NCBI GenBank assembly: GCA_012965315.1
Contig: DTSO01000035.1
Location: forward strand, 1 to 36,629
Direction of reading: 5' to 3'
Length of the DNA stretch: 36,629 bases
Origin: Phycisphaerales bacterium
GTDB lineage: Bacteria > Planctomycetota > Phycisphaerae > Phycisphaerales > SM1A02
Made by a program: the position numbers and the translations under genes. The notes beneath the pieces were generated by a model. It was not told where the DNA came from. It did no database searches and worked only from the letters and a program-made list of their open reading frames with translations. The stretch's first letter is position 1. Each line of letters opens with the position of its first letter. Below, in pieces: positions 9,457 through 17,281 of the stretch.

Positions 9457-11466
9457 TCAGAAGCAATCTTCCGTGGCTAAGTCGACAACTTCAACACCTT
9501 CGGGTAACGCAGCCAAAAAAGCACTCCCATAAAATTTCCGGACTACTCGTGAATCTAAAATAGAAACATCGCCCTTATCGTCACTTGAACGAATCAACCG
9601 GCCAATCCCTTGGCGAAATCGAATAACTGCTCTTGGTAACTGATCTTGCATAAAGGGATTTTCGCCAGCTTCTTTGATTTTTTCTTGCCTCGCTTCGACT
9701 AACGGCCGGTCAGGTACATCAAAAGGCAAGCGGGTGATAATGACATTTCGCAAATTATGACCACGCACGTCAACACCTTGCCAAAAACTCGATGTGCCAA
9801 ACAGCACGGCGCGTTCATCTTCTCGGAATTGTTCGAGCAAGGTCGTTCGAGTTACTTGCGAACCATGTTCTAGAAAAGTCATACCCTTACCTTCAATTTC
9901 ATCCCGAACTAAATTTGCAACTTGTTCTAATAAACGGTAACTCGTAAATAAAACAAAAGCACCACCATGCGTTCTGCCAACTAAATCGATAATTCGGTCC
10001 GCAAGCCGCTGTGTGTATTCACTGTTGGATGGCTCTGGCATTGAAGAGTCTACCCATGCTCGCATCTGCCTCGGAAAATCAAATGGGCTTCCAAGTTGTA
10101 ACTCCACTGGAGTTTCGCAACCCAAGCGAGATTTCATCAATGAAAAATCTCCACCAGCAGTGGCTAGTGTTGCCGATGTAAGCACAACAGAATGCTCGCC
10201 TTCAAATAGGTTTGCATGCAAAAGAGTTGAAACATCGACTGCCATGCATTTCAATACTGGCTTTGCAGTTTTAGCACCTTTGGCGTTGTGCGGTACGCCG
10301 TCCACAGCGTAAACACACCCCGGACGGGATTGCGTTATTAACGAAGTGCACGCATCAGCCATATCCAATGCTCGAACTGAGAAACCACCAACTTCAACCG
10401 AATCAGAATCGCTCTCAAGTGATTCGCGCAAAAGCGACAAATGATTGCCTAGTGAAAGCAGCACCCCACTCAAGCAATCGTCAACAACATTTGGTGCAGA
10501 AATCCTTCCATTAGATGGAGCAAAATCTAATTTCCACTTCACGAGAGCATCGAAAAATGCATGAGATTGCTCACGACAATGATGCACTAATTCAACACAT
10601 TGTGAAAGAAGTTCTGAATTACACCCGTTTGCGGAAAGCAAATGCAAAATGCCTTTTGTCGCCCGTCGCGTTGAGGCAGGAACTAAGGAACGCAAAAAAT
10701 ACTCAACTTGATTTTCTGAAATAGATGCACCAAAGTGATCAGCTGCTACATCTTCTATTGCATGCGCCTCGTCAAAAATCACATGGTCATATCTTGGCAA
10801 AAAACCTGCGCCACGCATTCGTAGTGACAAGTCTGAAAAGAACAACGCATGATTGCAAATTAACAAGTTCCCACGTTCCATTGCTTTACGCGCATTCTGG
10901 TAAAAACAATCTTGGTACGTAGGGCATTTCCGTCCAAGACAACGACTGCCATCACTTTTAGCTAACTCCCAGACATCGCCTCGTGGCAAAAAAGGCAATG
11001 AAGAACGAGAACCGTCTCCTGTCGTTTTTGACCAATCATTAATTTGTTCCAGTTGCACTTTGCCGTTTGCGTCACTTAAAAGAGTCGACCTCTGAGCCAT
11101 GGCTCTGGAAAGTCGGCGCAAAGAAATATAATTTGCCCGACCTTTTACAAGTACTGTTTCAAACCCTCCCCCAAATGCTTTATAAAGAATAGGGGCATCG
11201 TGAAATACAAGTTGTTCCTGCAAAGTAATTGTGTTTGTTGAAATAACAACAGTTTCATCGTGGTCAATAATTCGCCTAATCGCGGGAACTAAATAGCCAA
11301 AAGATTTACCCACACCAGTCCCTGCCTCTACAAACAAACGCCCTCTTGTCTCAAGCGCTTCTGCAACTGCACTGGACATATCGAGTTGTTGTTGTCGTGG
11401 CTCCCATTCATGTAATTCTTTACTGAGCGGACCCCCGTCGGTAAACATCTGATCAATACCACTCAA
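9457..11466 (-). CDS. dinG: DinG/XPD-family ATP-dependent helicase
   Basis: Superfamily 2 helicase of 669 aa that unwinds damage-associated DNA structures 5'-3'. Motifs: Walker A EAGTGVGKS (47-55), NTITLQEQL (78-86), Walker B FDEAHAIED (231-239), and C-terminal QGIGRLIRS. An iron-sulfur domain is present between motifs Ia and II with Cys176, Cys181 and Cys187. The usual first cluster ligand in the KGRxNYLC motif is replaced: the protein reads KGRANYIS (108-115). Start is a TTG overlapping the rsmG stop (TTGA), with AAGG 9 nt upstream. It lies between rsmG and the phosphomannomutase. DinG or the related YoaA subgroup is possible. Confidence 0.92.
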   Translation of the reverse strand: MSGIDQMFTDGGPLSKELHEWEPRQQQLDMSSAVAEALETRGRLFVEAGTGVGKSFGYLVPAIRRIIDHDETVVISTNTITLQEQLVFHDAPILYKAFGGGFETVLVKGRANYISLRRLSRAMAQRSTLLSDANGKVQLEQINDWSKTTGDGSRSSLPFLPRGDVWELAKSDGSRCLGRKCPTYQDCFYQNARKAMERGNLLICNHALFFSDLSLRMRGAGFLPRYDHVIFDEAHAIEDVAADHFGASISENQVEYFLRSLVPASTRRATKGILHLLSANGCNSELLSQCVELVHHCREQSHAFFDALVKWKLDFAPSNGRISAPNVVDDCLSGVLLSLGNHLSLLRESLESDSDSVEVGGFSVRALDMADACTSLITQSRPGCVYAVDGVPHNAKGAKTAKPVLKCMAVDVSTLLHANLFEGEHSVVLTSATLATAGGDFSLMKSRLGCETPVELQLGSPFDFPRQMRAWVDSSMPEPSNSEYTQRLADRIIDLVGRTHGGAFVLFTSYRLLEQVANLVRDEIEGKGMTFLEHGSQVTRTTLLEQFREDERAVLFGTSSFWQGVDVRGHNLRNVIITRLPFDVPDRPLVEARQEKIKEAGENPFMQDQLPRAVIRFRQGIGRLIRSSDDKGDVSILDSRVVRKFYGSAFLAALPEGVEVVDLATEDCF

Positions 11467-12194
11467 CGCAATTGACCTTTCCCAATTGGCAATCGTTTCG
11501 GTTCGCCAGCAAGGCGTGGATATTTATTGGGTGTTGGTTCTAGTTTTCGAATTGTCAAAATAGTTCCAGTTGTCGTTCTATCACTAGAAATAATTTCCGA
11601 TTTCAAAACATGCAACGCTTTTTTCGCATCTTCCACTTCAATTGGCGCACGCTCACCTTTAATTGCAAGCACAATACCGTTTACTTTTGCAAAGGGTACC
11701 GTCAGTTCCAACAAAACATTCAACGGACCAACTGCTCGCGCAATTACAGCGTCAGCAATGTCGCGAAAACCCCCATTTTTAGTGGCAAGGTTTTCGGCTC
11801 GCTCAGAAATAACAGTTACGTTTTCGAGACCCAATTCTTCCGAAACATGCGACAAAAACATGGCCTTTTTCTGCGTTGTTTCTACAAGTGTAAAAGTAAC
11901 ATTAGGCATTGTGATTGCCAAAGGAATCCCAGGAAGCCCACCTCCGCTACCAACATCTACAACATGTTCAACATTTTCTTTTGCAAGAATTGGCATTAAA
12001 GAAATTGAGTCTAAAATATGCCTTATCCATGCTTCATCAGCACTTTTGATTCCTGTCAAGTTAAATTGCTTATTCGTTTCAAGCAACATATCCAGAAATG
12101 CGCCGAGTTGTTGCAAATCACCCTCATCGAATTCAATCCCTAAATCAGCAACTAATTGTTCGAAATTTTCTGGCACTTCACTAATAGATGACAC
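11463..12194 (-). CDS. rsmG: 16S rRNA (guanine527-N7)-methyltransferase RsmG
   Basis: Rossmann-fold methyltransferase modifying G527 in the 530 loop of 16S rRNA. The 243 aa contain FNLTGIKSADE (about 44), HILDSI, the SAM-binding DVGSGGGLPGIPLAI (about 80-94), and RAVGPL, all characteristic of RsmG (GidB). Start is GTG at 12194, supported by an AAAGGA site 8 nt upstream. It follows rodA by 16 nt and its stop overlaps the dinG start, so it belongs to the mrdA-led operon. In many bacteria it sits with mnmG; here an MnmE-like gene exists elsewhere (29462). Confidence 0.95.
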   Translation of the reverse strand: MSSISEVPENFEQLVADLGIEFDEGDLQQLGAFLDMLLETNKQFNLTGIKSADEAWIRHILDSISLMPILAKENVEHVVDVGSGGGLPGIPLAITMPNVTFTLVETTQKKAMFLSHVSEELGLENVTVISERAENLATKNGGFRDIADAVIARAVGPLNVLLELTVPFAKVNGIVLAIKGERAPIEVEDAKKALHVLKSEIISSDRTTTGTILTIRKLEPTPNKYPRLAGEPKRLPIGKGQLR

Positions 12195-12210
12195 TTCAAT
12201 GTTCCTTTGT

Positions 12211-13371
12211 TTAAAATTTAAATCCTTCGCGAGTCATTAACGGATCTCTTCGCATTGCAATGCCGAACAGGATACCCGCCATTAACCATGCGACAACCAA
12301 ACTTGACCCTCCAGCACTAATAAAAGGCAAAGTTAATCCAGTAATTGGTGCCAAGCCAATAGTCATGGCGGTATTTATCACCATCTGGGAAAGAAGGATA
12401 GCCGTCAGGCCAACTGCAACTAATCTAGGGAATGGGTCTTTGCACCCGAGCGTTGCGCCGATTCCGCCCAACCCAAGAAGAAGGTACAAAAACCAAGTTA
12501 CAATCGCACCAAGAAATCCCCATCGTAAATTAATTACTGCAAAAACCATATCATTGTGTTCTTCTGGCAGGTGATTTGCTTTGAGCAATTGCGCTGCTTC
12601 AACCTTGCCAACGCCTTCAATTTGACCCGCGCCGATTAAAGTCATCGCGCGAGCACCTTGATATCCAATTGTCTGTTCGAACCGATCATCGCCTTGCATC
12701 TGTGCGATAAGCGCTTGAATGCGGTCTTTTTGGTGTGGCTGAAGTATTGGATACATCGAGCCAGCAGCAACCACGGCAAGCAAACCGATTGCACATAGAT
12801 GTCGATATTTCGCACCCGCTACAACCAACATTGCTATTAACGCTGGAATAAATAACATCGCTGTACCAAGGTCTGGCTCAACTAAAATCAATAACATTGG
12901 CGGAATTGCAACAAAGAGCGCGATGACCAATCCACCAAACGATTTGTAATGTTCTTTAAATCGCAAATGCGAAGCCATCGCCAATACAAAAGCAATTTTC
13001 AACAATTCAGATGGCTGGAAATCCGTAACGCCTAAATTAATCCAACGCCTCGCGCCATTCCGTGGGTGCACAATAAAATCTGGTACTCCTGGAATAAGCA
13101 AAAAGACCAAGAGCAATAATCCACCAACATACAACCACCAACTGGCTTGCCTCAATCTTTTCTGAGGAACAAATGCAATTCCAAAAGCTGAAACAAATCC
13201 TACAACACCGAGCAATATTTGGCGAAGCGCAGTGTTTGGTCGAGTCGTGCTGATTGCTTCAACACCAAGAACCGTCAGTAATACTGCGGCGAAAACAATT
13301 AACCAACCAGCATGCACTCTTCGAATTCTCGAAAGGTGTAATTGCCTTGTTTCTCTTGTACGCAAACTCAC
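12211..13371 (-). CDS. rodA: Rod-shape peptidoglycan polymerase RodA (FtsW/RodA/SpoVE family)
   Basis: SEDS glycosyltransferase that polymerises lipid II for cell elongation, 386 aa with about ten transmembrane helices from residue 20 to 375. Family signatures: NGARRWINLG after the fourth helix, the DFQPSELLKIAF segment, VEPDLGTAM, and HLPEEHNDMVFAVI, in which the Asp corresponds to the essential catalytic residue of RodA. The GTG start overlaps the mrdA stop by 4 nt (GTGA), indicating coupling with its partner transpeptidase PBP2. RodA rather than FtsW is supported by that neighbour. Confidence 0.95.
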   Translation of the reverse strand: MSLRTRETRQLHLSRIRRVHAGWLIVFAAVLLTVLGVEAISTTRPNTALRQILLGVVGFVSAFGIAFVPQKRLRQASWWLYVGGLLLLVFLLIPGVPDFIVHPRNGARRWINLGVTDFQPSELLKIAFVLAMASHLRFKEHYKSFGGLVIALFVAIPPMLLILVEPDLGTAMLFIPALIAMLVVAGAKYRHLCAIGLLAVVAAGSMYPILQPHQKDRIQALIAQMQGDDRFEQTIGYQGARAMTLIGAGQIEGVGKVEAAQLLKANHLPEEHNDMVFAVINLRWGFLGAIVTWFLYLLLGLGGIGATLGCKDPFPRLVAVGLTAILLSQMVINTAMTIGLAPITGLTLPFISAGGSSLVVAWLMAGILFGIAMRRDPLMTREGFKF

Positions 13372-15554
13372 GGTTTACGCTCCAAATATCCTTCTGCTTG
13401 CAAGGCTTGCAAAACTTGATTTGCAATTGGACCGGCAACTCGCCCACCACTCCCACCATGTTCAACAAGCACGGCAACAACCACCGTTGGCTTAGTCTCA
13501 TCAATAGGCGATGCCATAGCAAGAAACCATGAATGATCAAGACCATCAATTGGATGAGAATCTTTACGCAACCGATAGGGAGGCGCTTCTGCAGTTCCAG
13601 TTTTACCCCAGAGTCGGACACCATCAATTGTAAACGTTGGCTCACTATTGTTCGCGCCGTATCTAATTTGTGAACCGGTTCCGTATTTTTTAGTAACTGA
13701 TTGATGCAAACCGCTAAGAGCGAGCGCAACGGCTTCTTTATCTAACGAGAGATCGTGTTCATTCTGCTTCATGCCTGCAAGTAACGTTGGCGATTTCCAA
13801 ATTCCACCGCGAGCGAGCGTGGCATAGGATGCTGCAGCGTGCAGTGGTGACCAAGTCAATGCACCCTGACCAATGGAAATACTAACGGTTTCAAAAGCTA
13901 ATGCTCCTCGGTCTTTCAATTCCTGAATTGCATCTTCATTTGGAAAGTGACCCTCAGAACCTTGCGAATCACTGTTTGTGAGTTGCGCAGAGAGCGGTTT
14001 AGACATTCCGAATCCTTGTAACCAATGTACTAAATTCGTGAATCCAAGTCGTGTTCCCAGTTCATAAAAGAAAATGTTACATGAACGAGCTAGTGCCTCA
14101 ACTGGTTCCAAGTGCGCATGCGTTTTGAATTTATATTTCTCACGATATATCCAACAACGTGCTGCGTTTTTTACATTTTTAAAAAAATGACCAACACATT
14201 CGATAGATTCGCCATGCTTTAATTTGCCTTCAGTCATCGCAGAAACAAGAACCAACGGTTTTATAATTGAACCCGGAGGATAGTAACCCTGCGCCGCACG
14301 GTCCAACCATGGATAGCCATCCACATCTTGTTCATCACGCAAGGCGGGAGTAGAAACTAACGCAAGCACTTCACTTGTATCTACATCAAGTACAACAACC
14401 GCTCCACGCAACGGCGTGCCTTCCGGTAGCACTGCATTCCTATGCCATTGTTGCACCTGCATCAATCCTAACTCGTACGACATGACACCTTCAATTCTTG
14501 CTTGCAGTTTCATATCAAGTGTGATTTGCACGTCAGCACCACCACGTGGCTGTATTCTGCTTAACTCCTCACCACCTCGGTGTTTCACAATTTGACCGCG
14601 AACTCCACGCAGTGTTTCCTCCATCGAAGATTCAATTCCACGCTTGCCAACTTCATCCCCAGCGCGGTACCCTCTCAAATCGACACCATCCTTTGTGCGA
14701 AAAGGATTACGCTGAATATCTTCTGCCCAAACTTCATCCCGAACATCCCCTACAATTAATTCCGCAACATTTTCAAGTTTTACTTCGATAGTATCGAACG
14801 CAACCATAGGATTTGGCAAAGTGGAACGATCTAGAAAAACCGTTTGTTGTCTCATTGGATAATCGCGTTCACGCGAATGCTCGACATGAATTGCGCCATC
14901 TAGTAAATCACCGAGTAACGAAAAACGCATTGCAAGTGCATCACTCACTCTTGGCAATACTACGTGTGGTTCTCTTTGTTCACGAATTGGTCTTTGGTCA
15001 AAAGGCACTCCGTTCCCATAGCGAATCCTATGCACTTCTTCCTGCCTTGCCCAGACAACTTTTGCTGTTTTGTCAACTTCTTTTTTTATGAATGCAACTC
15101 GTCTTTGTAATTCTTCAATTGAAATGCCGCCTTCTAGAGCAATAATGTTCCAAAAATGGTTCAACTCTTCTTCTCGTTGCGGAAGCATTGTTGAAATGAT
15201 TTCTTCTCTTTTCTCTGGAGAAATAGATTTCCATTTGTCACTGCCTACTTTTATTTTTGCATCTTTTATTGCCAGATTTCTAACGCGTTCCCCTGTGATT
15301 AAATCTCCGTCTACTGAAACATTGTACGAAGCAACATCTTCAGCAATGACTCGACCCTTCCTGTCAAAAATCCTTCCTCGCCATGTTGGAAGGTATGAAG
15401 TTGCGTGCAATCGCCCCCTTGCTTTGACGAATCTTTCCTCGCCTTGCGAAATCGTCAATAGACTTACTTGTGCAATAAGAACTATCAAAACTGCTATAAA
15501 AACAGTAGTGAGAACAATAAGTCTACGATGAAAGGAAATCATATTCGAGAACAT
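13368..15554 (-). CDS. mrdA: Penicillin-binding protein 2, elongation transpeptidase
   Basis: Class B PBP that cross-links peptidoglycan with RodA. It is 728 aa, longer than the ~630 aa of E. coli PBP2. A single membrane anchor lies at 11-34. The dimerisation domain follows, with GRIFDRKGRV (60-69), an insert-rich charged region at 90-200, and the transpeptidase domain from about 340. Catalytic motifs: SIIK (429-432), SCN (491-493), GQG (562-564) and KTG (651-653). Starts at ATG 15554 or 15542 are both possible; neither has a strong ribosome binding site. It heads the five-gene minus-strand operon and is divergent from a short glycosyltransferase-like ORF, with 38 nt between. Confidence 0.95.
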   Translation of the reverse strand: MFSNMISFHRRLIVLTTVFIAVLIVLIAQVSLLTISQGEERFVKARGRLHATSYLPTWRGRIFDRKGRVIAEDVASYNVSVDGDLITGERVRNLAIKDAKIKVGSDKWKSISPEKREEIISTMLPQREEELNHFWNIIALEGGISIEELQRRVAFIKKEVDKTAKVVWARQEEVHRIRYGNGVPFDQRPIREQREPHVVLPRVSDALAMRFSLLGDLLDGAIHVEHSRERDYPMRQQTVFLDRSTLPNPMVAFDTIEVKLENVAELIVGDVRDEVWAEDIQRNPFRTKDGVDLRGYRAGDEVGKRGIESSMEETLRGVRGQIVKHRGGEELSRIQPRGGADVQITLDMKLQARIEGVMSYELGLMQVQQWHRNAVLPEGTPLRGAVVVLDVDTSEVLALVSTPALRDEQDVDGYPWLDRAAQGYYPPGSIIKPLVLVSAMTEGKLKHGESIECVGHFFKNVKNAARCWIYREKYKFKTHAHLEPVEALARSCNIFFYELGTRLGFTNLVHWLQGFGMSKPLSAQLTNSDSQGSEGHFPNEDAIQELKDRGALAFETVSISIGQGALTWSPLHAAASYATLARGGIWKSPTLLAGMKQNEHDLSLDKEAVALALSGLHQSVTKKYGTGSQIRYGANNSEPTFTIDGVRLWGKTGTAEAPPYRLRKDSHPIDGLDHSWFLAMASPIDETKPTVVVAVLVEHGGSGGRVAGPIANQVLQALQAEGYLERKP

Positions 15555-15592
15555 AAGCGTACATTGAAAGCATACGGTAAAGTGGCAATGCA

Positions 15593-16102
15593 GTGTCTAT
15601 TTCTCTCATCGTCAATTCACTTCCAAATTCAGAATTACTCCCTCCAGTAATTGAAGGGCTAGAACTGCAAACTGATACTGATTTTGAAATTATTCATTCT
15701 CGTTCTGCCGAATCGTTCTCATCTATCGTTGATTCTGCAAAGCATGCGTACATCGTTTGCTTAGGCGCGAATTGCATCCCTAACATTAACTTCATCAGAG
15801 CCCATCGAAAGATCGCGAATCAAGGTTCAATATCGGTGAGCAGACGAATTTATTTAGATCAGACAATCAGCCAGCACCTTCTCGACAATTGCCTCACGCC
15901 ATGCCGTTGGAATTGGTTCGACCTGCTTAAATTACGTGTGAGTGGGCACGTAAATACCATTTTTCCCCGTGCGATACTATCAACCGAAGGGCCATTCGCC
16001 TCTTTTGGTGTACTCAAAGGAGATTTTGGGCATAGTTCTGATTTTCAAGCGATTTCAAGCCGTGGCACAGTATTGCAATTAGCTCGCTTGATTACTAAAT
16101 AA
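15593..16102 (+). CDS. Short glycosyltransferase-2-like protein, possibly a remnant
   Basis: A 169-aa product from GTG at 15593. The first 75 residues resemble the start of a family 2 (GT-A) glycosyltransferase: SISLIVNSLPNSELL, then LELQTDTDFEIIHSRS and a hydrophobic AYIVCLGANCIPN strand where the DxD region would be. The DxD motif itself is absent (CLGANC instead), and the rest is not recognisable. GT2 enzymes are normally 220-350 aa, so this is either a decayed gene or a small non-catalytic derivative. It is divergent from mrdA and is followed by a structured RNA candidate. Codon use looks ordinary and the frame is clean, which favours expression. Function unknown. Confidence 0.55.
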   Translation: MSISLIVNSLPNSELLPPVIEGLELQTDTDFEIIHSRSAESFSSIVDSAKHAYIVCLGANCIPNINFIRAHRKIANQGSISVSRRIYLDQTISQHLLDNCLTPCRWNWFDLLKLRVSGHVNTIFPRAILSTEGPFASFGVLKGDFGHSSDFQAISSRGTVLQLARLITK

Positions 16103-16115
16103 TCGCCATTGAGCA

Positions 16116-16144
16116 TTGGCAAAAGGCACGTAAACAGGTACAAT
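16116..16144 (+). promoter_or_regulatory. Sigma-70-type promoter for the structured RNA
   Basis: TTGGCA (16116-16121), a 17-nt spacer, and TACAAT (16139-16144). This is among the best promoters visible in the window. It points into a region without an ORF that folds as a long rod, so it probably drives a non-coding RNA starting near 16150-16152. Confidence 0.7.
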
Positions 16145-16149
16145 TCCCG

Positions 16150-16350
16150 TCCTTCCCCTACAGAGGGACCGTCGGTGACAAGTCGTATACTTGGCTCTGC
16201 ATGGGGCACGAATCGCGGCGATTAGTGCTCCAAGTCCTAAGGAGAAGTTCGCCGCGGTTGGGCTACTCTTGAACCCCTCCGCGATTCATGCATGCCAATC
16301 GTATTTGATTTTAATTGCATTGGCAGGAGGTTAGCAAGAGTTGCTCTTAT
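16150..16350 (+). ncRNA. Candidate structured RNA, rod-shaped, possibly 6S-like
   Basis: No ORF is supported here, but the sequence folds into one long interrupted helix. Paired segments from outside in: 16169-16177 with 16318-16327 (one bulge), 16180-16184 with 16307-16311, 16187-16190 with 16301-16304, 16191-16195 with 16294-16298, 16198-16202 with 16288-16292, and a 9-bp GC-rich stem 16210-16218 with 16279-16287. A 7-nt one-sided bulge (16203-16209) and an apical region of about 60 nt complete it. A small hairpin at about 16336-16348 (AAGAG, CUCUU) may end the transcript, though the T-run is poor. A promoter with ideal spacing precedes it. The shape recalls 6S RNA; SRP, tmRNA and RNase P consensus motifs are absent. 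The class is not established. Confidence 0.55.
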
Positions 16351-16371
16351 AAAAAGCGCATCTCTACATTT

Positions 16372-16443
16372 TGGCCCGTGGTGTAATCGGTAACACACCT
16401 GGTTTTGATCCAGGCATTCCAAGTTCAAGTCTTGGCGGGCCAG
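16372..16443 (+). tRNA. tRNA-Gln (anticodon UUG)
   Basis: A complete cloverleaf of 72 nt without encoded CCA. Acceptor stem TGGCCCG pairs with CGGGCCA (16436-16442), D stem GTGT/ACAC, anticodon stem CCTGG/CCAGG with loop TTTTGAT (anticodon TTG), and T stem CCAAG/CTTGG with loop TTCAAGT. A TATAAA box at 16348-16353 could serve as its -10. It lies between the structured RNA and glmU. Confidence 0.97.
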
Positions 16444-16501
16444 TCCCCAATTACTGCAACCCCCCTTACTAGGGTTAGTGGCAAACAGGAAAGTAAGATT
16501 G

Positions 16502-17281
16502 ATGACTGCATCTTCAGACAAAACTCGTACCCCGCTCGCTGCGATTATTCTCGCTGCAGGAAAAGGTACGCGCATGGACAGCGACCTACCTAAGGTAGTG
16601 CATAAAGTTGCAGGTAAACCCATGGTGCAATGGGTCATCGATGCAGTTCGCGAAGCAGGCGCTGACCGAGTCATCCTCGTAGTCGGGCACGGTGCTTCGA
16701 TTGTCAAAAACGAAATTCCAAATTGCGAATATGTTTTACAAGAACCACAACTTGGCACTGGACATGCTGTTCTTGTCTGCAAAGATGCACTTGCTGATTT
16801 TGAGGGCAATATCTTAATTCTTGGAGGGGACGGCCCACTTTTACGCCCTTCTACGGTGCATGAAATGGTTGCACTCCAAGAAAAATCCTCAGCAGAAGCA
16901 ACGCTTGCAACAAGCGTCATTCCTGATCCAACTGGATACGGCAGGATTTTGCGCGACGAACAAAACAAATTCTGTGCAATAATTGAGCACAAAAACGCAA
17001 CTCCGGAGCAACTTGAAATTCACGAAGTCTATCCAAGTTACGCTGTGTTTGAATCGAATGCGTTATGGAATTGCTTAGACAATCTAGAACCTAACACACT
17101 TACAAATGAATACTACTTAACTGAAGTTCCACGTATGCTCAAAGAAACTGGCAAAACGGTTGAGGTCATAAACTCAGTCGCACCAGAAGACATTCTTTCA
17201 ATCAACACACCAGAACAGTTAAACGAAGTCGAATCTTTCCTTCTAGCACGAAACAATTCAGAAGCGGAGCAAACAGCATGA
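16502..17281 (+). CDS. glmU: Single-domain N-acetylglucosamine-1-phosphate uridyltransferase (GlmU N-terminal half)
   Basis: Makes UDP-GlcNAc from GlcNAc-1-phosphate and UTP for peptidoglycan and glycolipids. The 259 aa contain only the nucleotidyltransferase domain: LAAGKGTRM (17-25), LPKVVHKVAGKPM, QLGTGHAV near 88, GDGPLLRP, GYGRILRD and NEYYLTEVP. The left-handed beta-helix acetyltransferase half of bifunctional GlmU (about 450 aa) is missing, so another enzyme must acetylate GlcN-1-P. The ATG at 16502 has AGGA 10 nt upstream. The stop overlaps the prs start (ATGA), as glmU-prs pairs commonly do. I see no frameshift downstream: prs follows at once. Confidence 0.9.
   Translation: MTASSDKTRTPLAAIILAAGKGTRMDSDLPKVVHKVAGKPMVQWVIDAVREAGADRVILVVGHGASIVKNEIPNCEYVLQEPQLGTGHAVLVCKDALADFEGNILILGGDGPLLRPSTVHEMVALQEKSSAEATLATSVIPDPTGYGRILRDEQNKFCAIIEHKNATPEQLEIHEVYPSYAVFESNALWNCLDNLEPNTLTNEYYLTEVPRMLKETGKTVEVINSVAPEDILSINTPEQLNEVESFLLARNNSEAEQTA

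Noticed and set aside
11527-12240. 237-codon open frame on the plus strand
   Set aside because: It is antisense to rsmG, whose motifs and ribosome site are clear; the product is Ser/Thr-rich without any family motif.
16150-16350. SRP RNA, tmRNA, RNase P RNA or glmS ribozyme
   Set aside because: The conserved SRP tetraloop region, the tmRNA tRNA-like ends, the RNase P GAGGAAAGTCC core and the glmS core were looked for by eye and not found.
16237-16992. 251-codon open frame on the minus strand
   Set aside because: It crosses the tRNA-Gln gene, the structured RNA and glmU in antisense; no motif or ribosome site supports it.
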